Assembly: GCA_963555705.1 (NCBI GenBank)
Contig: OY743181.1
Location: forward strand, 31,500,513 to 31,564,512
Reading direction: 5' to 3'
From: Ligustrum vulgare
Taxonomy: Eukaryota; Streptophyta; Magnoliopsida; Lamiales; Oleaceae
DNA: 64,000 nucleotides
In this document: positions 38,812-49,475 of the stretch, piece after piece
How the letters are laid out: every line of letters begins with the position of its first letter
Position numbering within the stretch: the stretch's first letter is position 1
Made by a program: the position numbers and the translations under genes
The notes under the pieces: model-generated
What the model was told of the DNA's origin: nothing
Databases searched by the model: none
What the model saw: the letters and a program-made list of their open reading frames with translations, nothing else

Positions 38812-39361
38812 CCTCAAACTAAATATTATATGCCTCACGTGTATTTCGCTCGTGTATCACTCAATTTTGGCTTTTTCCCTTTATTGATCTCACCTCTCTA
38901 GCCTTTTTCCACTCAATGACTTTCACCCCAATTGCTTCAAAGAACGAATCCGAACTCAAACAAGTTTAAACTTGAATGACTCAAACCGAATGCGAGTGAG
39001 AAGTTATCAACTTGTTGGAAAAACTCAAAGAAGACCTTGAAAGAGTGTAATCTGACTCTATAAAGGACTCGACACTTTTATGGAAACTAAGATTGTTTCA
39101 AGAAAATAATTCTTGAAATCAAATATCAACTATTTTTATTGGACTGAGAATTTTCGTTTTTTTTTTCTTCCGAAAATTTAACTACGAGACTAACGAAACA
39201 AACGGAATTTAATTTGGATACCAAATGAAGGGAATAACGACTTTTGAATTTTTTTGTGACACTTTTTTTGATTGAAGACTCAAGAACTTGAAGAACACAA
39301 AGAACAAAATTAAGGAACTCAAGAAACAAAATAAAGATATAACCTTGATTTTTGGAGCCTA

Positions 39362-39374
39362 AGCTATGATACCA
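39362..39374 (-). promoter_or_regulatory. Primer-binding site of the CRM-like element
   Basis: On the minus strand TGGTATCATAGCT, 2 nt after the LTR terminus. It differs from the initiator-Met consensus at one position (CATAGC instead of CAGAGC). Confidence 0.85.
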
Positions 39375-39376
39375 GA

Positions 39377-40234
39377 TGATGCAAACCACGTAGCAATTGT
39401 AGCTACGCAACCCACAAATTATTGGAATCGACCCAAGAACGCCAAAGAATCACGATTTCGAGATTGATTCAAATTAATTGAACCAAGCAACCAACACAAT
39501 CGATTGATATGCTGACCTCTTGATCACAATGAAAATAAATCTCACCCAAGATTTGAACAAACAAGATTAACTCGCAAGTTCGGATTTTATTCAATAAAGA
39601 ATAAGGTTTGAAAGCAAATTGCCTCTCAATAATAATATCAAAGTTGTGTCCGAAATAATGAAAATTACATCCCTATAAATAGGGTCAAAATCTAGGTTAA
39701 GAGTTTTAATTAAACTAGGAAACAAATACCTAAGAATAAGGAAATAAATAAAAATCCTAAATTTACACGTATAGTTATTTACGGCCGTGACTAATTTCCT
39801 TACGGCCGTAAGACTCTTTCTGTTTCACCATTACGGCCGTGAGACTTTATTTACGGCATAAGTCTCAATTCTGAAATTCTTGTTTTCAGCCCGAGGCCTC
39901 ATTACGGCCGTGATAAATATGCGTTACGGCCGTAAGTCCAATTTTCTTAAAAATCACAATTTTCATCAATGGGCTCGTTACGGCCGTAAGGATCATGGGT
40001 TATGGCCGTAATTCTTGAATTTTGACAATCTTCTTCGACGGCTTGAATGAGGTTGATCCACTCGTCGTTTTGGCTCGGTCCCAACATGGAACTTGCTTCT
40101 TTTGATGACACGAACATTATTTTGGCTATTGTTCCTCGAACTAGCTTGTCCATTGCTTTGTTGGCCCTCTTTGTTTGCAGTCGAGTCATTGGTCCTCCTT
40201 TGATCTTCAATGGATCTTTGTGCGGGCTTGTATT
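39377..40234 (-). repeat. 5' LTR of the CRM-like element
   Basis: 858 bp, partner of 33375-34213. It carries about eight palindromic TTACGGCCGTAA-type motifs (39779-40013). The outer edge adjoins PIF ORF1 text at 40235. Confidence 0.9.
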
Positions 40235-40872
40235 AGGGCCAAAGCCAAAACCACGCCGTGACATCTTTGTTGGCGTGACCGCGAATGTGGACGAGTTGTA
40301 ACATTCCCAGAACAACTGGTTGTACGTATTGTAAATTTCACCACAATCACGATCTTTAAATTTGGCATACTTCTGATTTTCCTGAGAATAAAAATCAAAT
40401 TTTTTGTGGACATAGTGCACAAAACATAATAATATTGATTACAACAGTCGAAAATAAGTAATATTAAATTATCAATACACCACTATCATTCCAATGACAC
40501 TGATTAAAACCATAGGAAATGAGTAGTTGAGCAATCAAACACCACTATCATTCCAATGACCATATAAATTGGGATTAGCAATTCTTCAGGAATGCAGCAG
40601 ATAATGCAAAATCATGCCACAGTTTACAAAATACATAAGAATGTCAAGATTTATAAAAGTAGTCATTCAGCAATAGAAAACCACACATATTCCATTGACT
40701 ACACAAACAGGTATTACCAATTGTTTAGCAATCCGACAAGGTAATTAAAAGAGCATAGAACAACTATAAATTTCTCCGTGTCAAGAAGCTAAGGCAATTG
40801 CAAAATGATTCCTGGACAACATGCGAGTAGGAATTGACGTGCACTTAAATTCCAACTTTGGGAAGCTATATT

Positions 40873-42717
40873 TGTAGCGACCAAGAATTTTTACGCGATT
40901 AATAATTATTTTAATAGAAAATCGTGTCGCTACTATTTCACCCATTTTTATTAAGTTAACGCCACGACGTATTCGTATAGCCAAGTCAAGAAATAATCGA
41001 GATCGTTCGATTTTAAATTAAATTCCGAATTTCTAAAAATATCTCCATTCTCTTGATTTAAAGTATATTAAGTCTAAGTACTTAATTCAATGTTATCCCA
41101 ATATTTATTTGTACAAAGATTACTTTTATTATTTAAATTAAGAAAATATATGCAAGCATGAGAGGTTCCATTATATGTAATCATGAAGAGCATAATATTT
41201 GTATAAATATGGAAAAGTATATGAATGATTTATATACTCCATTATATATAATCATGAAGAGCATAATATTTGTATAAATATGGAAAAGTATATGAATGAT
41301 TGATAAGACTCCATTATATGTAATCATGAAGAGCATAATATTTGTATAAATATGGAAAAGTATATGAATGATTTATATACTCCATTATATATAATCATGA
41401 AGAGCATAATATTTGTATAAATATGGAAAAGTATATGAATGATTTATATACTCCATTATATATAATCATGAAGAGCATAATATTTGTATAAATATGGAAA
41501 AGTATATGAATGATTGATAAGACTCCATTATATATAATCATGAAGAGCATAATATTTGTATAAATATGGAAAAGTATATGAATGATTGATAAGACTCCAT
41601 TATATATAATCATGAAGAGCATATTATTTGTATAAATATGGAAAAGTATATGAATGGTGCTTTACTTTAAGAAAAGGATGTGTTAAAATTAATAGAATTG
41701 AATGATTATGTTTACAATATGCCAACTTTATACATCTATTTAAACCCATCTCTTTTACACACAACTCTACACATATACACTTATTTCCAATCTCTTGACA
41801 AAATCCACAAGTAAGAGAAATTCAAGGTGGTCAAGAAAGTTTTGGTCCATTTACTACTACACTTCATTTTAATCTTTTAAAAGGTAAGTATATCTTATGT
41901 TTTTATGAAAAGTAAGTATGTTTTTATGAAAGGTAAATACACCTTATGTTTTTATGAAAAGTAAGTATGTTTTTATGACAAGTAAGTATATCTTATGTTT
42001 TTATGAAAAGTAAGTATGTTTTTATGAAAGGTAAATACACCTTATGTTTTTATGAAAAGTAAGTATTTTTTTATGACAAGTAAGTATATCTTATGTTTTT
42101 ATGAAAAGTAAGTATGTTTTTATGAAAGGTAAATACACCTTATGTTTTTATGAAAAGTAAGTATGTTTTTATGACAAGTAAGTATATCTTATGTTTTTAT
42201 GAAAATGTTTGGATCATTGCTATGAAATCAATCTCACAAGATTGTTATGGGTTCCATATGATATGTTTATGATTATGCTAAGGGGACCGGAGTTTAGTAG
42301 CGCTACACATAAGAATTCTTGTCATTTAAGTTCGGTAAAATTCTTGTGTCTCCCTATGTTTATGAGTATTTCGATCCTATCCTATGTTATGATGAAAATG
42401 ATCCATATGCTTTCAAAAGAAAATTTATGCTTGGTATACTTACTGGGATTTTATAAATCTCACTCCACGATATTTACCATTTTCAGATAATTGAAGGTTC
42501 GAGGCGGTCAACATGGAAGTGGCAAAAGTGGTTAAGATTGATGAGATAATTATGTTGAACTTTATGTAAGAAAATTATGTTCTGTTTTTATTCACATATA
42601 AAATTATGGGATTCTAATTATTCTTTTGAATAATTTTACATTACTATTTAAGTCTCGATAATATGATATGAGTCACTTTTAGTGGCACTCGAATGGAAGA
42701 GATTTCGGGTCGTCACA
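40873..42717 (+). mobile_element. Solo LTR of the Tekay-like family found complete at 44901-53534
   Basis: TGTAGCGACC … GGGTCGTCACA, 1845 bp, flanked by the 5-bp duplication ATATT (40868-40872 and 42718-42722). It is homologous to the 2090-bp LTRs at 44901 and 51445 but shorter, mainly through fewer tandem-repeat units. It contains a 72-bp tandem array (about 41170-41650) and a second array built on TTATGTTTTTATGAAAAGTA (about 41885-42205). It sits in the intron region of PIF ORF1. Confidence 0.95.
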
Positions 42718-43060
42718 ATATTTGCACAAGAAGTAGACAAAATAGTTGATTCGCAATTTGGCCAGCTCAGCAAGGCAGATAACCTTGGTATAAATACCAA
42801 GCCCACCTTATACAAAAAATTCAAATAACACAACCAGAAAGTGACTACTTTATATTTTCACGAAAACATAATAATCCGATCGGACAATATCGTTCAAGCA
42901 GTGTTTATTTTGAAGAAGAAAATGTGCATGGAAAAGAGACCCCGAGAGAACTAAAAAAAAAATGCTGCAAAATGTCATCATAAACTCAGCAACAGCTTGT
43001 GTTTGGAGACTAGCTATAATAGTAAATGTGCTTCTTGTGTTGGTATGTAATGGTGCTAAT

Positions 43061-43330
43061 GCGTATATGGAGGAGGTTGGTCCAGATGCTGCTCGAAATT
43101 CGGTGAACATACACAGTGATGTCGCTAATTTTGGCTTTTCCCCCATGTTTTTACCATTGGAATTGGAGATACAATTGCTGATGCTTCAACAATGGAGAAA
43201 ATAAATGACATTATTTCAAATGCAAAGAATGGGGTGAAGGAACATATCAGTTGTGCACATGAAAATCAGTTGGAGGCTGAACCTGGTCGAACAATGATGG
43301 AATCATTTGAAAACAGAGTCAACCAGGCAT
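43061..43330 (+). pseudogene. NRPB1: Captured fragment of the RNA polymerase II largest-subunit gene (RPB1)
   Basis: Readable text EEVGPDAAR at 43068-43096 is followed, after a decayed stretch, by TIGIGDTIADASTMEKIND and EAEPGRTMMESFENRVNQ, ending near 43327. This is characteristic of the RPB1 region just after the early conserved blocks. The piece is short, has frameshifts and covers only one exon region. The exon end is followed by GCATGT, a likely decayed GTATGT donor, so capture was at DNA level. It lies antisense within the intron of PIF ORF1. Pol II identity rests on recognising the EPGRTM…FENRVNQ block. Confidence 0.85.
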
Positions 43331-43939
43331 GTAAAATGAGATCAGTTTTTATGTCTGCATTTTTTTTCCTAACATGTTCTTTGCCCCCTTGGGTGTTTAA
43401 ACATGAGTTCATTTCTCAGTGTGAGGTTTATCAAAATCATGAACTTTGAAAACAACACAATGAACAGAATACTTGGATTTTGTTTGCCCACCACTGATCG
43501 AAGGCATGAATACGATTTCCTGCGTTCAGGCCAAACTCAATGCTGGTGCAATTCAACAACTCGAACATGAGCGTGTGCTCTTTACGCATCACGTTCCAGT
43601 GGTTTCTAAGCTGGGAAAGAGTCCATTTGTTGCCGGCCTCCCTATTGAATAATAGTCTGATTCGGTCCCAGCCTTTATTGGTGAAACATTTTTTGCTCCA
43701 ATGCCCTTTAGCCACGGCAAGCTCGGCTGCCCCCAATAAAGATGTGATGCTCTCTCGCATTCCACCGGGCAATTTTTCGGCTAATAGCTTCTAGTGGTGG
43801 TTGTTGGGATTCTCGAAGTTCGAACGAATCAGGATTTTCCGTGGTATAGCGCTGCACAGGTAGAGGAATCAGCAAGTTACACATTGTAAGATGCAAATAC
43901 GCAATCAATATTGAGAATCAATAAGTATTTCGAAACTAT

Positions 43940-44427
43940 TCATTATGATAAAAAAAAGCCGAATAACCAGAAATGACCTACCCCGAAAATGACCCGCCAC
44001 ATCGGGTCCGCGGGGCGGGTTCGGGGGTGGACCCGCCCCGCCCCCGTGACCCGATTTTTTTTTTTTTCAATATTGGAATGAGAAACTAAAAATAAATGTA
44101 ATGAGGTCCAAAAGAACTGAACCTTGGTGGGATTTAGGGGTATGAGAATACACAACCACTATACAATTATATTGTTTATTGATTTTTTTTCCTTCAAATA
44201 TATATATATATTATCTTTAAAGTTCAAACTTAAAAATTCTAACTAGTTCGACGCCTAAAATTTTCACCCAAACTTTCATTACCAATTTTGAGAAGGAAAA
44301 AAATAATTAATTTTCGGGTCATTGGCGGGGCGGGTAGGTCGCCCCGACCTGCCCAGTGAACAGTCGCGGGACGGGGCAGGATAACGGGATTTCGGGGTGG
44401 GGCGACCCCGACCCATTTCCATCCATA
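43940..44427. mobile_element. Probable hAT-like MITE, GC-rich arms
   Basis: GC-rich arms (GGGGCGGGTTCGGGGG near 44015; GGGACGGGGCAGGATAACGG near 44370) surround an AT core. A possible 8-bp duplication, GAAACTAT, is at 43932-43939 and 44428-44435. The right end, read inward, starts TATGGATGGAAATGGGTCGG, typical of plant hAT MITEs; the left terminal repeat is not clear. Confidence 0.55.
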
Positions 44428-44900
44428 GAAACTATCTTACCATGGAGTCCGAGTAATGTCTGTGCGTGTGGTTTTCAACATCCATTATAGACGTGGTATC
44501 CGTTTGTGCTCGAGCAAGCACTCTAGACACCGCTATTCCAGTTTCTCTCGTGCTCGGGGGTGCCCAGAAGGAAATCGAGTAAGATGCCTCTAAGATTTAT
44601 ATTTTCTAAGGGTTTGTAAAGGCGAAATGGTTGCTATATTGCCACCACAAAATTTTTATTCTACACCACAATTTTATAATCTCTTCTTATCTATTAAAAG
44701 AGATACAAATGAAATGACATAAACATCCTTATAAGTCTTCTCTATTGCATCACAATCACAACATCTAACACCAACTTCCTTTCTCACTGGAATTATGTAT
44801 GGAACTATGTAACAAAGAAATCATGCCAAAATTGCAAATTCATCACTCCTCCTCTAGTCACTACTAATACCAGAATCATTCTGATTTGAAGTAGAACTAT

Positions 44901-46990
44901 TGTGACGACCCGAATTCTCGACCATTCGAGTGCCACTAAAAGTGACTCATATCATATTATCGAGACTTAAATAGTAATGTAAAATTATTCAAAAGAATAA
45001 TTAGAATCCCATAATTTTATTTGTGAATAAAAATAGAACATAATTTTCTTACATAAAGTTCAACATAATTATCTCATCAATCTTAACCACTTTTGCCACT
45101 TCCATGTTGACCGCCTCGAACCTTCAATTATCTGAAAATGGTAAATATCGTGGAGTGAGATTTATAAAATCCCAGTAAGTATACCAAGCATAAATTTTCT
45201 TTTGAAAGCATATGGATCATTTTCATCATAACATAGGATAGGATCGAAATACTCATAAACATAGGGAGACACAAGAATTTTACCGAACTTAAATGGCAAG
45301 AATTCTTATGTGTAGCGCTACTAAACTCCGGTCCCCTTAGCATAATCATAAATATATCATATGGAACCCATAACAATCTTGTGAGATTGATTTCATAGCA
45401 ATGATCCAAACATTTTCATAAAAACATAAGATATACTTACTTGTCATAAAAACATACTTACTTTTCATAAAAACATAAGGTATACTTACTTGTCATAAAA
45501 ACATACTTACTTTTCATAAAAACATAAGGTGTATTTACCTTTCATAAAAACATACTTACTTTTCATAAAAACATAAGATATACTTACTTGTCATAAAAAC
45601 ATACTTACTTTTCATAAAAACATAAGGTGTATTTACCTTTCATAAAAACATACTTACTTTTCATAAAAACATAAGATATACTTACTTGTCATAAAAACAT
45701 ACTTACTTTTCATAAAAACATAAGGTGTATTTACCTTTCATAAAAACATACTTACTTTTCATAAAAACATAAGATATACTTACTTGTCATAAAAACATAC
45801 TTACTTTTCATAAAAACATAAGGTGTATTTACCTTTCATAAAAACATACTTACTTTTCATAAAAACATAAGATATACTTACTTGTCATAAAAACATACTT
45901 ACTTTTCATAAAAACATAAGGTGTATTTACCTTTCATAAAAACATACTTACTTTTCATAAAAATATAAGATATACTTACCTTTTAAAAGATTAAAATGAA
46001 GTGTAGTAGTAAATGGACCAAAACTTTCTTGACCACCTTGAATTTCTCTTACTTGTGGATTTTGTCAAGAGATTGGAAATAAATGTATATGTGTAGAGTT
46101 GTGTGTAAAAGAGATGTGTTTAAATAGATGTATAAAGTTGGCATATTGTAAACATAATCATTCAATTCTATTAATTTTAACACATCCTTTTCTTAAAGTA
46201 AAGCACCATTCATATACTTTTCCATATTTATACAAATATTATGCTCTTCATGATTACATATAATGGAGTCTTATCAACCATTCATATACTTTTCCATATT
46301 TATACAAATATTATGCTCTTCATGATTACATATAATGGAGTCTTATCAACCATTCATATACTTTTCCATATTTATACAAATATTATGCTCTTCATGATTA
46401 CATATAATGGAATCTTATCAACCATTCATATACTTTTCCATATTTATACAAATATTATGCTCTTCATGATTACATATAATGGAGTCTATAATTCATTCAT
46501 ATACTTTTCCATATTTATACAAATATTATGCTCTTCATGATTACATATAATGGAGTATATAATTCATTCATATACTTTTCCATATTTATACAAATATTAT
46601 GCTCTTCATGATTACATATAATGGAGTATATAATTCATTCATATACTTTTCCATATTTATTAAATTAAGATTCTCATAATTATTATATATAATGGAACCT
46701 CTCATGCTTGCATATATTTTCTTAATTTCAATAATAAAAATAATTTTTGTATAAATAAATATTGGGATAACATTGAATTAAGTACTTGGACTTAATATAC
46801 TTTAAATCAAGAGAATGGAGATATTTTTAGAAATTCGGAATTTAATTTAAAATCGAATGATCTCGATTATTTCTTGACTTGGCTATACGAATACGTCGTG
46901 GCGTTAACTTAATAAAAATGGGTGAAATAGTAGCGACACGATTTTCTATTAAAATAATTATTAATCGCGTAAAAATTCTTGGTCGCTACA
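44901..46990 (-). repeat. 3' LTR of the cassette-bearing retrotransposon, with internal tandem arrays
   Basis: Array one (about 45415-45985) alternates CATAAAAACATACTTACTTT and CATAAAAACATAAGGTGTAT units of about 30 bp in a higher-order period near 100 bp. Array two (about 46205-46640) has a 72-bp period containing TATTATGCTCTTCATGATTA. Frames through these arrays are repeat artefacts. Confidence 0.95.
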
Positions 46991-47004
46991 AACTTACCCC
47001 CTCA
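46991..47004 (-). promoter_or_regulatory. Polypurine tract
   Basis: On the minus strand TTGAGGGGGTAAGTT lies directly before the 3' LTR, the expected place for plus-strand DNA priming. Bases 47005-47700 are decayed internal sequence, including the same AATTTCGAGGACGAAATTAT text as 24728-24750. Confidence 0.8.
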
Positions 47005-47875
47005 AAATAATTTCGTCCTCGAAATTAAACTTACTTGATCTTATGATTTCTGAACACTTAATCAGAATCTCTTCTTCTTCTTCTTATGTAGCATCATCGC
47101 TACCATATTTAACCCAACCATATTTAACCCACTGGACTTTGAGTAAATGCGTCAATTTGTTTTCTTAAGACATGAACTTTTCTATCAATAATAGACATAT
47201 GTCTACTCATAAATTCTTCTGACTCAAAATGAAAATTCCCAATCGTATGTGATATTTCATCATATCTTGTAGTACTCATGTAACCTGTCACTTATCATCG
47301 TATCATGTAACCTCAAATATTCGTATTAATATCTCTAAAATTTCAATAAATCTTTACTAACATATCATACCATAATAATTTGTCATTTCTTCTTATCACC
47401 AAATATCCCAAAATAATTAAAACGATTACCTGAATATTTTCTATGTAATATACCCAAACATGTTATTCACATATCAACATAATCATCAGTTTATCTTTCC
47501 AATATTTGTAACCCAAAATTTCTGCAAAATTCAATAAACAAATATCTCCCAAATAATTAAAATTCTTAACTCAAATATCATAACATTTCCCGTAAGGTAT
47601 TCCTTTCACTTGCACAAACTTATTAATCATGATTCAATACAGTCCTTATTTCACTTTCACGTATCCCCGTATTATTTCTATACCTTGATTATTATATCAA
47701 AATATCAGTACCCAAAATCCAAGAAAATATTCCATATCTCAAATCCCGTCATCATCAAATCTTCCTTTTATCAAGAAAGTAAACGGCGCATAACTCTTGT
47801 TCCCTCTTTTCCATTATTCTATTCTGCGCTTTCTTGCTGGAATCAATATCACGCGGATTTCCTCCGATCCTTAAT

Positions 47876-47887
47876 GCTTTTAAATAG
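47876..47887 (+). promoter_or_regulatory. TATA-like motif before the NABP-like gene
   Basis: GCTTTTAAATAG ends 33 nt before the ATG. A near-identical motif (GCTTTAAATAG) precedes the LOG gene. It could be a TATA box or a remnant of a viral subgenomic promoter; sequence alone does not decide. Confidence 0.5.
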
Positions 47888-47920
47888 TTCATGCTGGGAA
47901 GAGGTTAGATCCATCAAAAC

Positions 47921-48472
47921 ATGGATATCATTCTTACAAACATTCGCAAGTATTATTCCAGTCTTCCAATGAATGATCTGAGGAAAATTTATCGAATAAG
48001 ACTCGAAAGATTGAGGTTGCTGATGGCTCATGGTGTTTCAGAAGATGTTCGCTGGTTGATCGAAGCAAAGGTTCGACTATCTGGTGAATTACCTATGACA
48101 TTTTCAAAGCACATGCCTGGTTTAGGCAAAAGCACCTTCGCAAAGAAACGAAGAGCAAAAAGGCTGAATGGTTGCTACAAATGTGCTCGTTGGAACTGTG
48201 ATACTCGTTGCAAAACAGTAGGATATTCTTCTACTAATCGGGATGATAAAATCAAATTCATAAAGGGTGGACTGAGTAAGGAGTCTTTGGATGATATTCG
48301 ACTGACTCTTGAGACGCACCCAAGTGGTTATGTGCAACGTGAACTTCTGTCCTTATACGCTCAGTTTAACGATGACAAAAATCGTTATAGTCTCCAAAAT
48401 ATAATAGCAAAAGATCCTGTTTTCCAGTCTGTTTTACAAAATGAGGCTTCTGGCAGTTCATCAATGATATAA
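47921..48472 (+). CDS. Cys4 nucleic-acid-binding protein resembling Betaflexiviridae NABP, 183 aa
   Basis: Intact, intronless. The N-terminal half is helical and basic. Then comes a Lys/Arg-rich stretch, KKRRAKR at residues 75-81, immediately before a Cys4 finger with Cys at 85, 88, 93 and 97. Downstream, around 107-117, is DDKIKFIKGGL, in the order (basic run, finger, FI-containing segment) seen in the 3'-proximal NABP of carlaviruses and relatives. Those proteins bind nucleic acid, and several suppress RNA silencing. This one is longer than the usual 90-140 residues and its finger spacing is shorter. The C-terminal third (QRELLSLYAQFNDDKNRYS) I do not recognise. It sits 338 bp before LOG on the same strand, antisense to the host retrotransposon. 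Viral origin is inference from the motif order. Confidence 0.65.
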   Translation: MDIILTNIRKYYSSLPMNDLRKIYRIRLERLRLLMAHGVSEDVRWLIEAKVRLSGELPMTFSKHMPGLGKSTFAKKRRAKRLNGCYKCARWNCDTRCKTVGYSSTNRDDKIKFIKGGLSKESLDDIRLTLETHPSGYVQRELLSLYAQFNDDKNRYSLQNIIAKDPVFQSVLQNEASGSSSMI

Positions 48473-48527
48473 GGTAAATCTCTTGATACACATTTAAAAT
48501 ATTTTGCTGTTTTCTTTCACGCGTTTT

Positions 48528-48624
48528 GGAAATAAAATATATTTTCCTTTCTCGAGTTTTGATAAAGCTGGAAATAAATATATTTTCCTTTCTCGAGGTT
48601 TGATAAAGCTGGAAATAAATCACC
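48528..48624 (+). repeat. 41-bp tandem repeat in the spacer between the two cassette genes
   Basis: Two and a third copies starting at 48528, 48570 and 48611. The shared text is GGAAATAAATATATTTTCCT then TTCTCGAGGTTTGATAAAGCT. Short inverted CACC…GGTG text follows (48621-48635). It lies in the region that would act as the LOG promoter. Confidence 0.85.
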
Positions 48625-48723
48625 GAAAGGTGATATCTTTGGTAAAACAGTCAAAAGTTGGCCGATTTTGTCAAAAGTAAGTCTTTACTTTTTCAGAATC
48701 AATCAAAAACAGTAAGTTTTTCC

Positions 48724-48737
48724 GGCTTTAAATAGCC
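48724..48737 (+). promoter_or_regulatory. TATA-like motif before LOG, within a small palindrome
   Basis: GGCTTTAAATAGCC: a TTTAAATA box framed by GGCT/AGCC arms, 74 nt before the LOG ATG. It is the partner of 47876-47887. Confidence 0.5.
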
Positions 48738-48810
48738 AAACATATTTCATAGTTCAGGTATCCCAAAATCACATCTTCTTCGTAAGTTTTTCTCTTCTAT
48801 ACTATCAAAG

Positions 48811-49464
48811 ATGGAAGCACCAAAACTTCGACAGATCAAAACTATTTGTGTATTTTGTGGATCAAAAGTGGGGAAAGGCTTCAGTTATCTAGAAGCGGCC
48901 GTAGATCTTGGAAAGAAACTGGGGGAAAAATGTATCACTCTTGTGTATGGGGGTGGTAGCAGTGGTCTAATGGGTTGTGTTTCCCAATCTGCTCTTGCAG
49001 AGAAATCAAAAGTAATCGGTATCATACCTGTCCCTTTGGTAGATGTTGCAGGAAAAACACGAGGGCATGAAGTTCAAACCTTATCCATCCATGAACGCAT
49101 AACTTGTATGCTATATGGTTCTGATGCCTTTATAGCCCTGCCCGGAGGTTTTGGTACCTTAGAAGAAATCTTTAACATTACCTCGTGGGCTCAACTAGAT
49201 CTCCATACTAAGCCTATTGGGCTTCTGAATGTTAACAATTTCTTTGATGGCTTGTTAACCTTTCTTGATTATGCTGTGGAACAGGGATTCATCTCTCCAT
49301 TTTCCAGAAGGCTCCTTATTTCTGCTCCTACTATTGATGAACTACAGGATAAGCTGCAGTCATATATCTCAATACAAGATCCAGCAGGGGTTAAGATAGA
49401 TTGGTCGCAAGGAAGGGGAATCAAGCGAAAATGGAGTCCGGTTAATGTAAACTTAACTTTATGA
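48811..49464 (+). CDS. LOG: LOG-type cytokinin riboside 5'-monophosphate phosphoribohydrolase, intronless, 217 aa
   Basis: LOG enzymes convert cytokinin nucleotides to active free bases in one step, in cytosol and nucleus. The Rossmann-like lysine-decarboxylase-type fold is clear: ICVFCGSKVGKG at 12-23, VYGGGSSGLMG at 45-55, PGGFGTLEE at 111-119, WAQLDLHTKPIGLLNV at 126-141. Length is normal for plant LOG. Arg96 of the usual Arg-Lys pair is kept but the following Lys is Ile (HERITCM), so activity is uncertain. The C-terminal tail (DWSQGRGIKRKWS) differs from common plant LOGs. Plant LOG genes normally have several introns; this one has none, pointing to passage through RNA. It shares strand and promoter-like motif with the NABP-like gene. 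Confidence 0.93.
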   Translation: MEAPKLRQIKTICVFCGSKVGKGFSYLEAAVDLGKKLGEKCITLVYGGGSSGLMGCVSQSALAEKSKVIGIIPVPLVDVAGKTRGHEVQTLSIHERITCMLYGSDAFIALPGGFGTLEEIFNITSWAQLDLHTKPIGLLNVNNFFDGLLTFLDYAVEQGFISPFSRRLLISAPTIDELQDKLQSYISIQDPAGVKIDWSQGRGIKRKWSPVNVNLTL

Positions 49465-49475
49465 ATCTTAGAATA

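Larger units (their letters stand above)
33375..40234 (-). mobile_element. CRM-like Ty3/gypsy retrotransposon, near full length, inserted in PIF ORF1
   Basis: 5' LTR 39377-40234 and 3' LTR 33375-34213 (minus orientation), with a primer-binding site 2 nt inside the 5' LTR and gag, protease, RT, RNase H and integrase in standard order between. The pol frame runs into the 3' LTR, a habit known from centromeric CRM chromoviruses. With no chromodomain seen, CRM is my best guess, but the clade is not certain. The PIF ORF1 frame is interrupted exactly at both outer edges. I could not confirm a clean 5-bp target duplication (flanks CTAAT and ATAAC share only TAA). Confidence 0.88.
33016..43908 (-). 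pseudogene. PIF/Harbinger ORF1 (SANT/Myb-like DNA-binding partner), split by two retroelement insertions
   Basis: The minus-strand pieces, in order, are these. About 43908-43470 is a SANT/Myb-like domain (GHWSKKCFTNKGWDRIRLLF; GNKWTLSQLRNHWNVMRKEH; FDQWWANKI). An intron follows, now holding an RNA polymerase II gene piece and a solo LTR. 40382-40235 carries ENQKYAKFKDRDCGEIYN and ends at the CRM-like insertion. 33374-33016 carries MESFDSRDGPTRERGNF, a Lys-rich stretch and EECIDELLDTS, with a stop after ENRNPF. Such proteins act with the Harbinger transposase in DNA binding and nuclear entry. A frameshift near 43760 and the insertions make it non-functional. Confidence 0.85.

Noticed and set aside
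42209..42490. 93-aa frame MDHCYEINLTRLLW…, repeated at 45128-45409 and 51672-51953
   Set aside because: Present in all three LTRs of one young family; near-identity is explained by recent common origin, and no domain is visible.
45415..45985. Regular direct repeats resembling a CRISPR array
   Set aside because: Plant nuclear LTR context, no unique spacers, higher-order period and no cas genes: an LTR tandem array.
46241..46540. 99-aa repeat protein frame MLFMITYNG…
   Set aside because: The 72-bp LTR tandem unit happens to keep frame; the same artefact occurs at 52785-53084 and 41395-41622.
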